Positions 16,432 through 25,455 of a DNA stretch of 64,000 nucleotides are shown here, one piece after another. Made by a program: the position numbers and the translations under genes. How positions within the stretch are numbered: position 1 is the first letter of the stretch; each line of letters opens with the position of its first letter. Source of the DNA: Rhizohabitans arisaemae (GTDB taxonomy: Bacteria; Actinomycetota; Actinomycetes; Streptosporangiales; Streptosporangiaceae). The DNA is taken from assembly GCF_025996515.1 (NCBI RefSeq), contig NZ_BLRH01000009.1, positions 1,240,001-1,304,000 on the forward strand. The letters are read 5' to 3'. Below the pieces are notes generated by a model. It searched no databases, was not told where the DNA came from, and saw nothing but the letters and a program-made list of their open reading frames with translations.

Positions 16432-19067
16432 CGGACCTCCCCGTCGGGTACGGCGGGCAGCTCGACCATGAACTCGGTGACATGCCGTTCCGTGCCGTAG
16501 ACGGGCGCCTGCGCGAGGTCGGGGTGCGCCTCGGTGACCACCACCAGATCCCCGCCGTCCGCGATCATCCGTTCGAGCAGCGCCACCAGCGGCCACACCG
16601 TCAGGTCGACGTAGACGGGCTTGCGGGACTTCATGTCCGGCTTGAAGACCGTCTCGGAGAAGCCCATGACCCGGATGTAGAACCGCTCCGGGATTTGCTG
16701 GCCGGTGAGCCACTCGGTGATCCGGAGCCAGTACCTGGTGTCCTCCTCCCCCTTGCCGCGCCGCGGCATCTCCCGCGCGGGGAACACCCAGCACCGCCGG
16801 GAGAGCGTGATCCGGCCGGACTCCAGCCGGGGGAGCATCCGGACGCCCCCGTCCCGGGGGTCGTCGCCCTGGGGCACGAACAGCGGCATGCTCGCGTGCA
16901 GCAGGGACGCGGGCGGCCCGAAGACGGCGAGCAGGTCCCGGACCGGCGGCGGCAGCCAGAACTCGGCCATGACCCCCGGGTGGGTCGGGTGGACCCGTAC
17001 CCCGCGGCTCCTGGAGCCGAGGGCGAGGAACCCGCTGTCCTGATCGAGGGTCACGACCAGGTCGTTCAGCGGGATCTTGAACCGGTCTTCCCTGGCCGAG
17101 GTGATGAACGGGTAGTCGAGCTCGTACTCGCAGCACCGGGCGCGCAGGTTGAGGTTGGAGCCGAACAGCCCGTCGCTGTCGGCGAGCAGCCCCCCGCCGG
17201 GCGCGTGGGTCACGGGTGCGAACCCGCCGGGGGGATCCTCGCCCCCGGCCTGGCGCATGAGCCGTGCCAGCCTGCCCTGCCCCCGGCCGTACCCTCCGGT
17301 GACCCCGTTGAGCACCACCCTCGGGTGCTCCCCCTCCCCGACCAGCTGGACGTAGCAGGTGACGGAGTCCCGCAACCCGGGGCCGTCCCCGGCGCCGAGA
17401 GCCTCGATCAGCCGCTCGGCCGGGAGGCGTACCACCCCGTCCGGGTCGGGACTGGTCGCCAGGATCAGGTCGGTGACCCGGTCCTTCATCGCCGCCTGCT
17501 CCCGGGCGAAGGGCAGGGCGCGCCAGGTCTGCGGCGACCAGCCGACGGGACCGCGGCGCAGGGTGCGCAGCGTCTCGGCGTCGAGGCCGGGCACCACGGT
17601 CTCGGCCCCCTCGGCGGTGAGCCGGTTGATCAGCTGGTAGAAGTCGAGCCAGTCGACGCCGGCCTCCGGGCCGTGGCACACCGAGAACACCCGGGCCATC
17701 GCCTGCCGGGTGGGGAGCATCGCGTCGACCGCGCCGAGCAGGGCTCGCAGACCCGCCAGTTCGTCCAGCACCGGCCGCCAGGCGGTCCGCCCGTATTCGA
17801 GCACCGGCCGGGTGAAGACCGCGTTCTCGTGGAAGAGGTTCTTCCGGGGCAGCCGCCCCTTGATCGCCAAGCGTCCTGGGGCGGTGAGCCGCTCGACTCC
17901 GGCATAGATCTCGCGTTGCCGGGTGAGCCGTTCCCGCGGGTCCGCGATCGACGGGTAGCCCAGCAGGTCGCGGTGGAGGGCGCGGAGCTCCGCGGCGTAC
18001 GGCGCCGCCGACGGGTCGGCGTCCAGCGCCCCGGCCAGCCCCTCCAAGTGGTCCTCGTCCTGATCGCGGTAGCCCGCGAGCGGGGAGAGCGCCCCGACGC
18101 CGATCAGCTTGCCGACGAACCTCTCGGTCTCCTCCGCCCCGAGCTCGGGATCGATCCGGCGGAGGTGGGCGCAGACCTCGTCCACGGTCGCCCCCGGATA
18201 CTCCCCGACGAAACGGACACAGGTGTCGAACGCCTCCCCCGGTCTGGTGGTGACCAGCGGATTCATCGGGGCCGGGGAGAGGAAGCGGACAACTCCGCCG
18301 TGCGAGACGAGGCTGGGGTTGACGCGCACCCTCGTGGAGCGCAGCAGCGCCGGCCGCGCCGCCACCGCCTCGTTCAGCGCCGTCAGCACCCAGGCGTTGA
18401 GCTCGGAGACGCTCGTCCACGCGAAGTCCCCGGTGTACCGGTACGGCGCGGCCGACTCCTCGTCCACCCCGGCCCAGCCGCTGATGGTGAACGTGCTGTA
18501 CGGACTGGTCTTGGCCACCACCCGGGCCAGGTACTTCACCAGGCGCAGCACCGCCTGACGGCCCGGCGGCCGGTCCGGAGGTCCGTCGAGCCACTTGGCG
18601 AGCTCCTCGAACAGCACCGGGCTCCCCTGGACGAGCCCGTGCCCGAAGGCCGGCTCGGCCAGCGCCGCACGCAGGCCCTCCGCCTGCCGCTCGGTCTCCT
18701 CCTCCAGCGTCGCCGGCAGCTCGGCGAGCAGCCGCTCCCGCTCGGCGTACTGCGCCGACCAGTGGTCCACCCGGTCGGCGAGCTCCGCGGGCAGTGTCGC
18801 GCGCACCTCCTCGGCCCAGACCGCGGACGGGATCCGCCGCCGGCCGAACAGCGCCCGGCGGAGGGCGACCAGCCGGGACTTGACCACGGCGTTCCCCTCG
18901 TCCCCGATCAACGGGTAGAGGTCGTCGGCGAGCCCGCTCCCCTCCTCGGCGAGCCACCTGCCGAGCCCGGCGACCTGGCTGAGGGTGGCCCAGCTCTTGT
19001 CCGCCCGCAAGTTCTCCAGCGCGGAGACCGGGATCGAGGCCACCCGGACCGCGACACGTGTCTGCAT
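16428..19067 (-). CDS. Split LanB glutamylation domain protein (lantibiotic dehydratase N-terminal type)
   Basis: An 879-residue lantibiotic-dehydratase N-terminal protein (TbtB type), which transfers glutamate from Glu-tRNA to core Ser/Thr. Family landmarks are RVASIPVSALENL near the start, VVAKTSPYSTFTISGWAG around residue 185, GRLPRKNLFHENAVFTRPV in the middle and FYQLINRLTAEG. The C-terminal elimination domain of full LanB proteins is absent and supplied by the next gene. The ATG at 19067 follows a perfect AGGAGGT, so the longer upstream frame is rejected. It is 11 bases from the SagB stop. Confidence 0.9.
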   Translation of the reverse strand: MQTRVAVRVASIPVSALENLRADKSWATLSQVAGLGRWLAEEGSGLADDLYPLIGDEGNAVVKSRLVALRRALFGRRRIPSAVWAEEVRATLPAELADRVDHWSAQYAERERLLAELPATLEEETERQAEGLRAALAEPAFGHGLVQGSPVLFEELAKWLDGPPDRPPGRQAVLRLVKYLARVVAKTSPYSTFTISGWAGVDEESAAPYRYTGDFAWTSVSELNAWVLTALNEAVAARPALLRSTRVRVNPSLVSHGGVVRFLSPAPMNPLVTTRPGEAFDTCVRFVGEYPGATVDEVCAHLRRIDPELGAEETERFVGKLIGVGALSPLAGYRDQDEDHLEGLAGALDADPSAAPYAAELRALHRDLLGYPSIADPRERLTRQREIYAGVERLTAPGRLAIKGRLPRKNLFHENAVFTRPVLEYGRTAWRPVLDELAGLRALLGAVDAMLPTRQAMARVFSVCHGPEAGVDWLDFYQLINRLTAEGAETVVPGLDAETLRTLRRGPVGWSPQTWRALPFAREQAAMKDRVTDLILATSPDPDGVVRLPAERLIEALGAGDGPGLRDSVTCYVQLVGEGEHPRVVLNGVTGGYGRGQGRLARLMRQAGGEDPPGGFAPVTHAPGGGLLADSDGLFGSNLNLRARCCEYELDYPFITSAREDRFKIPLNDLVVTLDQDSGFLALGSRSRGVRVHPTHPGVMAEFWLPPPVRDLLAVFGPPASLLHASMPLFVPQGDDPRDGGVRMLPRLESGRITLSRRCWVFPAREMPRRGKGEEDTRYWLRITEWLTGQQIPERFYIRVMGFSETVFKPDMKSRKPVYVDLTVWPLVALLERMIADGGDLVVVTEAHPDLAQAPVYGTERHVTEFMVELPAVPDGEVR

Positions 19068-19078
19068 GCCATGACCTC

Positions 19079-20551
19079 CTAGAAGACGATGGGCATCTCG
19101 TACTGCGCGTTGACCGTCCGATGGCCGACCGCGATCTGGAACATCGGCAGCTCCGCCGGGTCGACGACGCCGAGCAGACGCTGTACGGAAGCCACCCGGT
19201 ACCCGTTGAGCGGCCTGGCCGCAAGCCCCGCCGCCCCCGCGAGCACACAGAGCCGCTGCGCCGCGATCCCGGCGTCGAGGTTGGCGATGCGGTATCCCCT
19301 GGCGCCGAACCGCTCGGTCATCCGGTCCCGGTTCGCCACCACGTAGAACATCGCGTTGACGCCGGTCATGTCCACGATCGGCGGCCCGGTGCCCTCGTCG
19401 AACCCGCCCTGCGGCATTTCGCCCACGACGTCGAGCCCCGGCAGCCGGTAGACCCCGGGGTCGACCCCGGTGACGTGCTGGGCGACGAGATGGGACGTAC
19501 CAAGCGGTACCGTGCCCAGGTCGCCGGAGTAGGGGGCGGCCGCCAGGGCGAGGCGCCGGAAGTCGGCGGCGGCCATCGGCCGCCGTACCGGCTTGAACAG
19601 CGTCCCGCCCGAGTTGCGCAGGCGCAGCGCCTCCACCAGGTCGACGTCGTCCGGCGGGGCCGGCGGTCGCAGGTCGGTGAGCACCGAGTGGGCGTCGATC
19701 TCGTAGGTGTCCGAGGCGAGGGTCACGTCCTTTTGCACGTCCCGGAAGGCGGGCGAGATCTCCGGGAGCCGCGTGAGCAGTTCCTCCGCCGTGGCGGCGG
19801 GCCGCGACGGGAAGATCGGGAGCACCGCCATCGTCCGCTCCTCGGCCGGGACGACCCCGAGGAGCCGATCGGTCACCTCGTCGAGGAACCGGGTGCGCAC
19901 GCTCGCCGCCAGTCCGAGACAGCCGGCGACCATGAGCAGGTTCCCGGCCGTCATCCCCGCCTCCTGCGTACAGAGCCGGTAGGCGTAGTGACGGTAGCGG
20001 AACGCGGTCTTCCACAGGTGCGAGGTGAGCAGCAGCACCGCCGCCGCGCCGTCCAGATCCGCCCCGGCCGCGGCGCCGAGAATCGAGCGGTGGTCGCCGC
20101 GCCGGATCGGCACGATCGCGTGATGGAGCTGGTCGTAGTGGTAGACCCCGGCGGGGCGGGCCCCGTCCTCCGGAAGCCACAGGTAAAGCTCGGTGGGATA
20201 GAAGCAGCGGGCCGACGGCACGGTGCGGTGGTACGGCCAGCCGGAGAGCGGCCCCACGTCGACCCGGGAAAGCCCGTACCCGTAGTGGAGCAGCGCGCCC
20301 AGCGTGTCGGCGTCCAGCGGCGCGGTGCGCCCGTCGCCGGGGACGTGCTCCCCGAACGCCGCGGTGACGGGGCCGAGCCGCGAGGGGAGCCGCTGCGGCA
20401 GGGGCAGTGCCCGCAGCCCCGGGTAGGACTTGAACTTGGGGGGTTCGTCCGGTGAGCCCTCCACCCCGATCCCGCGCCGGAGCAGGGACGCGGAGTCGAG
20501 CAGGGTGTTGTGCCAGTAACGGTCGCCGACCTCGGTGCCGACGTCGCCCAT
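19079..20551 (-). CDS. SagB-type two-domain azoline dehydrogenase
   Basis: A 490-residue FMN-dependent dehydrogenase with duplicated nitroreductase fold, expected to oxidise Cys-derived thiazolines to thiazoles. First-half landmarks are LLHYGYGLSR, SARCFYPTELYLWL and AFRYRHYAYRLCTQEAGMTAGNL; second-half landmarks are MTERFGARGYRIANLDAGIAAQRLCV and MFQIAVGHR. The ATG at 20551 follows GAGGAGG. It stands 14 bases after the azoline-forming YcaO stop, the standard E-protein position in thiopeptide operons. The two SagB proteins in this locus are clearly not recent duplicates. Confidence 0.9.
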   Translation of the reverse strand: MGDVGTEVGDRYWHNTLLDSASLLRRGIGVEGSPDEPPKFKSYPGLRALPLPQRLPSRLGPVTAAFGEHVPGDGRTAPLDADTLGALLHYGYGLSRVDVGPLSGWPYHRTVPSARCFYPTELYLWLPEDGARPAGVYHYDQLHHAIVPIRRGDHRSILGAAAGADLDGAAAVLLLTSHLWKTAFRYRHYAYRLCTQEAGMTAGNLLMVAGCLGLAASVRTRFLDEVTDRLLGVVPAEERTMAVLPIFPSRPAATAEELLTRLPEISPAFRDVQKDVTLASDTYEIDAHSVLTDLRPPAPPDDVDLVEALRLRNSGGTLFKPVRRPMAAADFRRLALAAAPYSGDLGTVPLGTSHLVAQHVTGVDPGVYRLPGLDVVGEMPQGGFDEGTGPPIVDMTGVNAMFYVVANRDRMTERFGARGYRIANLDAGIAAQRLCVLAGAAGLAARPLNGYRVASVQRLLGVVDPAELPMFQIAVGHRTVNAQYEMPIVF

Positions 20552-20565
20552 GCCGCCTCCTCGCC

Positions 20566-22524
20566 TTAGGGGAACGGGTGTGGATCGGTGTTGACGTCTT
20601 CCGGACGCAACGGCGCCTCCGTGTACCCGAGTAGGTGGGGGGTCTCCAGCAGCCGGGGGATCCCGTCGATCCGGCGGGCCCGGTGGCCGAAGGTCATCGG
20701 GAGCAGGCCGGGGATGAGGACCTTGACGCAGGCGAAGCCGCCGAGGGCCTGCTCGGGCGTGGTCTGATCCACCACCACGACGTCCTGTCCGCGGTCGAGG
20801 TATCGGGCGACGGTCGCGGTCAGGTCCACGGAGAGGTCGTCGTTGCGGGGGCGGAAGGCCCCGGCGAACGACTCCTCGATCGGCATCGGCGTCCGATCCC
20901 CGTCGAAGAGGAAGGAGAACCGGGAGAACGCGGCCGGATGCCCGTTGACCAGGGAGTGGTCGTGCATGGACCGGACCTCGTCGGGGTTCGTCAGCATCCG
21001 CCGTACCCGCGGGAGTTCGTCGGCGTATCCTTCGGCCCGCCACTCGACCAGCGGGGCGATCTCCAGCAGCGCGTTCGCGACGGCCCGCTCGGGGTCGAAG
21101 CCCGACGCCGCGGCGCATACGGCCTTCGGCAGGGATTCGTCGTCGCCCGGCCTGATGGCCATCGCCCAGACGCTGGGAACACCGTGCTCGGTGGTGGTGT
21201 CGAAGGCGTAGGCTTTCGCGCCCGTGATCCGGCGGAGCCGTTCGGCCATGAGCGGGATGCGCCGGTCGCGGGCCGAATCCAGGTCCAGCGGGCGTACCGG
21301 GAGCCGCGCGTACCAGGTGAGCAGGAACGCGTCCCGCTCCGCCAGTTCGAGTATCCCGTGCAGGATCGCCTCCTCCAGGCAACCGCCGATCGCGCAGCCG
21401 TTGGAAATCTCGTAGACGAACGGCCGGTACGTGGGATCAAGGCTCCTGAGCCGGTAGTAGGCGCAGCATTCAGGGACGAGGATCGGTTCGCCGCGGCGGA
21501 ACGAGTATCCCCAGACCCAGGGGACGACGAGATCGTCATGGTAGCGCGTAAACGGAAATCCCGGCACGTCGTATCGGGAGTCCGGGTACAGTCCAAGACT
21601 TTTCGGATCGAGGGCGCGATCGGCGAGCTCCCGGTAGCTCCCCCGGACCACGGTGCGTTTTCCGCCGGGCCGGGTCCCCGCGTACCGCTCCAGGGCTTCG
21701 GCGATCGCGGTCACCTGCGCGGTGTGGAAGTCCAGCTCCCGGCCGAACCCCATCTCGGTCTGGTCGTCGGTCTCGGACAGCCCCATCGGCGCGGCGATGG
21801 TCGGATACGTGCTGTAGACGGTCCGCTGGACCCCCCGGATCATCCCGGTCTCGACGTCGACGTAGTTCGCGGTCAGCGCGTCGGTCTCGGCGCGCAGGTC
21901 CCGGACCCGGTAGACGCCGGGGTCGGGCTTCGGCCGCGGGCGGAGGACGACGACCGCCGCCTCCTCGCCGTCGTCGGGGAGTCTCCCGCAGTCGGGGCAG
22001 TACGGCTCGGGCAGGAACCGGTGCACGCTGACGTCGAGGGAGCCGAGCTTGACGTGCAGGACCCGGCCGGTCTCCCCGCCGCGCACCTCCGCCGCGATCA
22101 GCTCCGCGACGACGCCGGCGCCGAAGGCGGTGATCCTGGTCTCGTCGGCCTCGTACCGTTCGGGGTACATCCGGCGGGCCCGGAGCCGGTCCTGGGCGTC
22201 CGGCCTGGCCTTGACCGCGCGCAGCCGTACACAGGTGGGGCAGCCGGGCACGCCGTCCACGACGACCGGGCCGATCACCACGGTGCCGAGCTCGACCCGT
22301 ACCGGCAGCCAGCGGGCGGCCTTGCCGACCTCGGCGGGCGGTGCGCCGGTGCCGGGCCCGTCCTCGACCACGACGGCGGCGCTCAGCTCCGCCGCCCCGG
22401 CGCCGCCCGGGGTCAGGTGGACCACGTCCAGGTCACGGGCGAGCCGTTCGGCGACGGTACGGCCGAGGCGGCCCGTTCCCGCCACGCCGACGCGGTCTCC
22501 GGCGCTCACGAGGGTCTCAGTCAT
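20566..22524 (-). CDS. YcaO cyclodehydratase with N-terminal C-protein-like domain
   Basis: A 652-residue azoline-forming cyclodehydratase. Residues 1-200 form a ThiF/C-like domain with a Rossmann start (VGVAGTGRLGRTVAERLA) and a zinc tetrad Cys95-x2-Cys98 and Cys176-x2-Cys179. The YcaO domain follows, with the ATP-site helix IAEALERYAG and GGCLEEAILHGILELAERDAF. The protein ends PHPFP, a PxPxP tail known from azoline-forming YcaOs. It converts core Cys to thiazoline using the F protein encoded upstream. Its ATG overlaps the F-protein stop by eight bases. Confidence 0.93.
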   Translation of the reverse strand: MTETLVSAGDRVGVAGTGRLGRTVAERLARDLDVVHLTPGGAGAAELSAAVVVEDGPGTGAPPAEVGKAARWLPVRVELGTVVIGPVVVDGVPGCPTCVRLRAVKARPDAQDRLRARRMYPERYEADETRITAFGAGVVAELIAAEVRGGETGRVLHVKLGSLDVSVHRFLPEPYCPDCGRLPDDGEEAAVVVLRPRPKPDPGVYRVRDLRAETDALTANYVDVETGMIRGVQRTVYSTYPTIAAPMGLSETDDQTEMGFGRELDFHTAQVTAIAEALERYAGTRPGGKRTVVRGSYRELADRALDPKSLGLYPDSRYDVPGFPFTRYHDDLVVPWVWGYSFRRGEPILVPECCAYYRLRSLDPTYRPFVYEISNGCAIGGCLEEAILHGILELAERDAFLLTWYARLPVRPLDLDSARDRRIPLMAERLRRITGAKAYAFDTTTEHGVPSVWAMAIRPGDDESLPKAVCAAASGFDPERAVANALLEIAPLVEWRAEGYADELPRVRRMLTNPDEVRSMHDHSLVNGHPAAFSRFSFLFDGDRTPMPIEESFAGAFRPRNDDLSVDLTATVARYLDRGQDVVVVDQTTPEQALGGFACVKVLIPGLLPMTFGHRARRIDGIPRLLETPHLLGYTEAPLRPEDVNTDPHPFP

Positions 22525-24499
22525 GGACCACGACCTGGACGAGCGTCGGAAGGGCGGCGGTGACCACGGGGTCGTGTCCGGCGGGCAGCGCGTAGACCCG
22601 CGCCCCCCGGCTGTGCAGGATCTCCACGAGTTCGGGCCAGGGTGGCGGCGTGTACGGCTCCGCGGCCAGCGCCGTCCCGGTCCCCCGCAGCGCGCGCGGG
22701 AGGTCGGGCACGGCCGGCTCCGTGACGCCCTGGCGGCCGAGGACCACCTGCTCCAGCCCGGAGATCAGATCGTCGCCGGGCACGTAGGCGACGGCCCGGC
22801 CGCCGTCGCAGACGGCGTACACGCGGACCCCGAGCTCCCCGGTGACGTCGTACACCGCGGTGTCCGCGCCGATGAGGCGCAGGATCTCCAGGATCTGCCG
22901 GTCCGCTTCGGGCAGGACGGCCGCGAGGTCCACGAGCGGGTACGGCTCGGCGGCTTTGTTCAGGCCGGCGACGGTGCGCTCCACGCAGTGCCACAGGAGG
23001 CCGCGGGTGAGGGCGTCGCCCGCGTCGGTCCCGGAGACGAGTCCCGGCGGGACCCGGAACCCCTCCGGCGACAGGGGCGCGGCCAGCGCCGGATAGGCGA
23101 GATGGGCTTCGACGAGCTCCGGCTTGCCGAGCTGAAGGTTGTACGCGTAGGCCTTGAGCGCCCCGTCGTCCTCGACGAGCCTGCGGCCGTCGACCGCGAG
23201 CGCCGCGTAGGCGCGCAGGGCGACCTCACCGCAGCCGCGCCGGGCCCGCTCCAGGCTGGGTCCGGCGCCGAGCACCTCGGAAGCTGCACCGAGCACCCCG
23301 AACGGGTCTGCGACCCTCGCCTTGACGACGCGCAGCGGGATCTGCGGAAGCGCGTGCTCGTCCAGTTCGGTGAAGAGCCCCAGGCGGGGGTCGTAGAGGG
23401 TGGCGGCGGCGGCGGAGAAGTCGTCGGAGCCGCGGGCTCTGGCCGCCAGAAACGCCTCGTAGCGGTCGGCGAACGCGGACTCGGTGTCCGGGGCCGCGTC
23501 CAGGCCGCCCGGGTGGGGGTGGCAGCGGTGCGCGGTGGTCGCCAGGGTCTCCAGATCGACCCGGGTGATCAGGCGACGCCCGGCCCCCGTGGGGTCGGCG
23601 ACCACCGGGTCGATCTCCTCGACGCCGGTGACGTGGCGGAAGGCCAGGAAGGAGAGCCGGTTGGCGACGATGCCGGCCGTGGGTCCGGCGAGAAAGCCGC
23701 CGGCGGAGGCGTCCTCCGCGGTTCCCTCGGCGCGGCGTAGCCAGGTGGACTCCCATCCGGGGCCGGCCGAGCCGCCGACCGGGCCGATCCACGCCTCGTC
23801 GGCCACCACGACCGCCTGGACGAGGGGGCGTCCCAGTTCGCGGCAGAGCAGATCCAGCCGGCGGGCGCGAGCCGGGACGTTCACGTCGGCGACGTGCAGG
23901 ACGAGCTCGCCCTCCCACACGACGTCGGGCCAGTCCTGGTCCGGGGACGCCTGCCGGAGGGTCAGCCGCTGATGCGGGTCCCTGGCCGTCGCCTCGTCCG
24001 CGTACTCCCGCAGCCGGTTCAGGTCGGTCGGCGACTCCTCGGTCACCACGGCGACGATCTCGCGGAGGCCGGAGCGGAGGCAGGCGTGGATCAGGGCGGT
24101 GAAGGTCAGGCCGGAGCCGACGCACACCACCGGTGTCTCGCGGTACTTCTGGAAGCGGCGCGCGGCCGAGTCGAGGTAGTAGTCGATGTAGGCGATCTCG
24201 GCGGCGTAGGTGTCGAGCAGGCTCGCGTCGAGGGTGTGCGGCAGGTCCTCGGTGGTGTCCTTGACCAGTCCCGCCCGGGCGAGGGCGGTCACCAGGGTGG
24301 TGACCATCTCCTGCTTACCGCCGGGAAGGTCGCCGACGAGCTCGTCCAAGGACGTCGATCCGTCGAGGAAGGGGGCGAGCCGGTCGATCAGTGCGAACGC
24401 GGTCTTGCCGTTGATGTTCAGGTGGCCGCCGGAGTGGACGAAGGACACCCCTTCGGGGCCGGGCACCCAGAAGACGTCGGGCTTGAGCTTTGGTCTCAT
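22517..24499 (-). CDS. TOMM F-protein: RRE plus ThiF-like leader-binding protein
   Basis: A 660-residue ocin-ThiF/TbtF-like protein. The first 90 residues look like a PqqD-type RiPP recognition element (VFWVPGPEGVSFVHSGGHLN, a helix-rich DELVGDLPGG region). A ThiF-like Rossmann section (VVCVGSGLTFTALIHACLRSG) and a long C-terminal part of uncertain fold follow. It should bind the precursor leaders and present the core to the YcaO. First modification gene after the five precursors. The ATG at 24499 has GAGAGGAAG upstream; the longer frame to 24613 lacks a site and conservation. Confidence 0.88.
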   Translation of the reverse strand: MRPKLKPDVFWVPGPEGVSFVHSGGHLNINGKTAFALIDRLAPFLDGSTSLDELVGDLPGGKQEMVTTLVTALARAGLVKDTTEDLPHTLDASLLDTYAAEIAYIDYYLDSAARRFQKYRETPVVCVGSGLTFTALIHACLRSGLREIVAVVTEESPTDLNRLREYADEATARDPHQRLTLRQASPDQDWPDVVWEGELVLHVADVNVPARARRLDLLCRELGRPLVQAVVVADEAWIGPVGGSAGPGWESTWLRRAEGTAEDASAGGFLAGPTAGIVANRLSFLAFRHVTGVEEIDPVVADPTGAGRRLITRVDLETLATTAHRCHPHPGGLDAAPDTESAFADRYEAFLAARARGSDDFSAAAATLYDPRLGLFTELDEHALPQIPLRVVKARVADPFGVLGAASEVLGAGPSLERARRGCGEVALRAYAALAVDGRRLVEDDGALKAYAYNLQLGKPELVEAHLAYPALAAPLSPEGFRVPPGLVSGTDAGDALTRGLLWHCVERTVAGLNKAAEPYPLVDLAAVLPEADRQILEILRLIGADTAVYDVTGELGVRVYAVCDGGRAVAYVPGDDLISGLEQVVLGRQGVTEPAVPDLPRALRGTGTALAAEPYTPPPWPELVEILHSRGARVYALPAGHDPVVTAALPTLVQVVVHD

Positions 24500-24559
24500 C
24501 GTGTGGGCTTCCTCTCGCTGCGCGCGGGTTCGGGGAGGGCGGCCGGCGGTGTACGGGGA

Positions 24560-24588
24560 CCCGGCCGGTCCGTCTCGACCTGGCCGGG
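24560..24588. terminator. Possible attenuating hairpin between precursors and enzymes
   Basis: Arms CCCGGCC and GGCCGGG with a 15-base spacer lie in the 133-base gap between the last precursor stop and the F-protein start. RiPP operons often use a weak terminator here to keep precursor mRNA in excess. There is no U-tract, so the call is tentative. Confidence 0.3.
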
Positions 24589-24632
24589 AGGGCAGATGCG
24601 GCGGCACACCCACCGCGCACGCGATCCGAGGA

Positions 24633-24827
24633 TCAGCAGCAACAGCAGCAGCAGCCGAGGCAGCAGCTGGCGCTGCACGAGGGTACGCCGACGGAGGCGG
24701 TGACCTCGGTCATCCCGTGACCGAACTCCACCGTCTCCAACGTGGTCGCACCGGGCACGCCGGGCTGGATGGCCTCGACCTCCAAACCGACGAGCTCGAG
24801 TGCGAGACTCTTGCGGACGGACATCAT
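24633..24827 (-). CDS. Poly-Cys thiopeptide precursor 1
   Basis: A 64-residue precursor. The leader (about 44 residues) includes LELVGLEVEAI and TTLETVEFGHGMTEVTA, nearly the same as the GHGMTEVGA that I recall ending the thiomuracin leader. The predicted 20-residue core starts SVGVPSCSAS and ends CCLG plus six consecutive Cys. Ser1 and Ser10 have the spacing of a 26-membered thiopeptide ring. GGAGAG precedes the paired ATG starts (24827 and 24824). This is the last precursor before the enzymes. The Cys run is coded by TGC codons with one TGT. Confidence 0.9.
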   Translation of the reverse strand: MMSVRKSLALELVGLEVEAIQPGVPGATTLETVEFGHGMTEVTASVGVPSCSASCCLGCCCCCC

Positions 24828-24873
24828 GCTCTCCTTTCCTCCACAGGCTGAGCTAGATCTGAAGTGATCGTTC

Positions 24874-25056
24874 TCAGCCGCCGCCGCAACAGCAGCAGCA
24901 GCACACCACGCAGCAGCTGCAGTAGGAGCACGAGGCCGCGACCTCGGCCATGCTGTGCCCGCCGACGAGCGACTCCAGGGTGACGGCGCCGTCGTCGACG
25001 ATCTCCATTGGCTCGACCGCGAACTGATGCAGGGAACGGGCCAGTTCGCTACTCAC
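24874..25056 (-). CDS. Poly-Cys thiopeptide precursor 2
   Basis: A 60-residue precursor starting at GTG 25056, with GGGAGG upstream. The leader (41 residues) ends VTLESLVGGHSMAEVAA. The 19-residue core is SCSYCSCCVV followed by six Cys and GGG. Ser1 is kept, but the next Ser in the shared S-C-C-x-x-Cys(5-6) motif is Ser6, so a Ser1-Ser6 ring would be far smaller than any known thiopeptide macrocycle. The Gly3 tail is unique to this copy. The leader-to-core junction AA|S matches the other four. Confidence 0.9.
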   Translation of the reverse strand: MSSELARSLHQFAVEPMEIVDDGAVTLESLVGGHSMAEVAASCSYCSCCVVCCCCCCGGG

Positions 25057-25075
25057 AGCAACCTCCCTCTCCCCG

Positions 25076-25237
25076 TCAGCAGCAGCAGCAGCTGCAGAGG
25101 AACCAGTCCTCGCTGAAGCAGGACGCGGCCACCTCCGGGGTGTAGACGTTGAGCGCTTCGAGCGTCACGGCCCCGGTCGGGTCGAGCTGGATGGGCTCCA
25201 CGTCGAGGTCGCCGAGTTCGAGGGTGAACTTGTTCAT
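25076..25237 (-). CDS. Poly-Cys thiopeptide precursor 3
   Basis: A 53-residue precursor starting MNKFTLELGDLDVEPI at the ATG at 25237, after AGGGAGAAG; the upstream Ala-rich extension of the open frame is not coding. The leader (38 residues) ends TLEALNVYTPEVAA. The 15-residue core is SCFSEDWFLC then SCCCC, the shortest of the set. It is the only core with acidic residues and Trp. Ser1 and Ser11 are spaced as in 29-membered thiopeptides. It lacks the x-x-Cys5-6 extension found in the other cores. Confidence 0.9.
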   Translation of the reverse strand: MNKFTLELGDLDVEPIQLDPTGAVTLEALNVYTPEVAASCFSEDWFLCSCCCC

Positions 25238-25253
25238 GGTCTTCTCCCTGAAA

Positions 25254-25439
25254 CTAGTAGCAGCAACAGCAGCAGCAGGACGCGCAGCAGCTGCAGCCCG
25301 GGGCACAGGACGCGGCGAGCTCGTGACTCGTCTCGCCGAACAGGGACTCCAGGGTCTGACCGGAGGCGTTGCCGCCGAAGGTCAGGGTTTCGACGTCGAG
25401 ATCGCCCAGGTCGAGGGCTTTGATCTCCTTGCTGACCAT
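25254..25439 (-). CDS. Poly-Cys thiopeptide precursor 4
   Basis: A 61-residue precursor with AAGGAG ahead of the ATG at 25439. The leader (43 residues) includes ALDLGDLDVETL and GQTLESLFGETSHELAA. The 18-residue core is SCAPGCSCCAS, six Cys and a final Tyr. Two later serines are possible ring partners, Ser7 (in the shared S-C-C motif) and Ser11 (29-membered spacing, like the ASCC of cyclothiazomycin). The LDLGDLDVE leader motif is the likely RRE-binding segment and recurs in the other copies. Confidence 0.9.
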   Translation of the reverse strand: MVSKEIKALDLGDLDVETLTFGGNASGQTLESLFGETSHELAASCAPGCSCCASCCCCCCY

Positions 25440-25455
25440 TCCTTTCTCCTTCCGC

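Noticed and set aside
16482-19082. 866-residue plus-strand open frame opposite the LanB gene
   Set aside because: Composition (Gly/Arg/Pro/Asp-rich, no motifs) is that of an antisense shadow of the glutamylation-domain gene.
24500-24613. Longer start for the F protein
   Set aside because: The added residues are Pro/Arg-rich without conservation, and a purine-rich site precedes the ATG at 24499.
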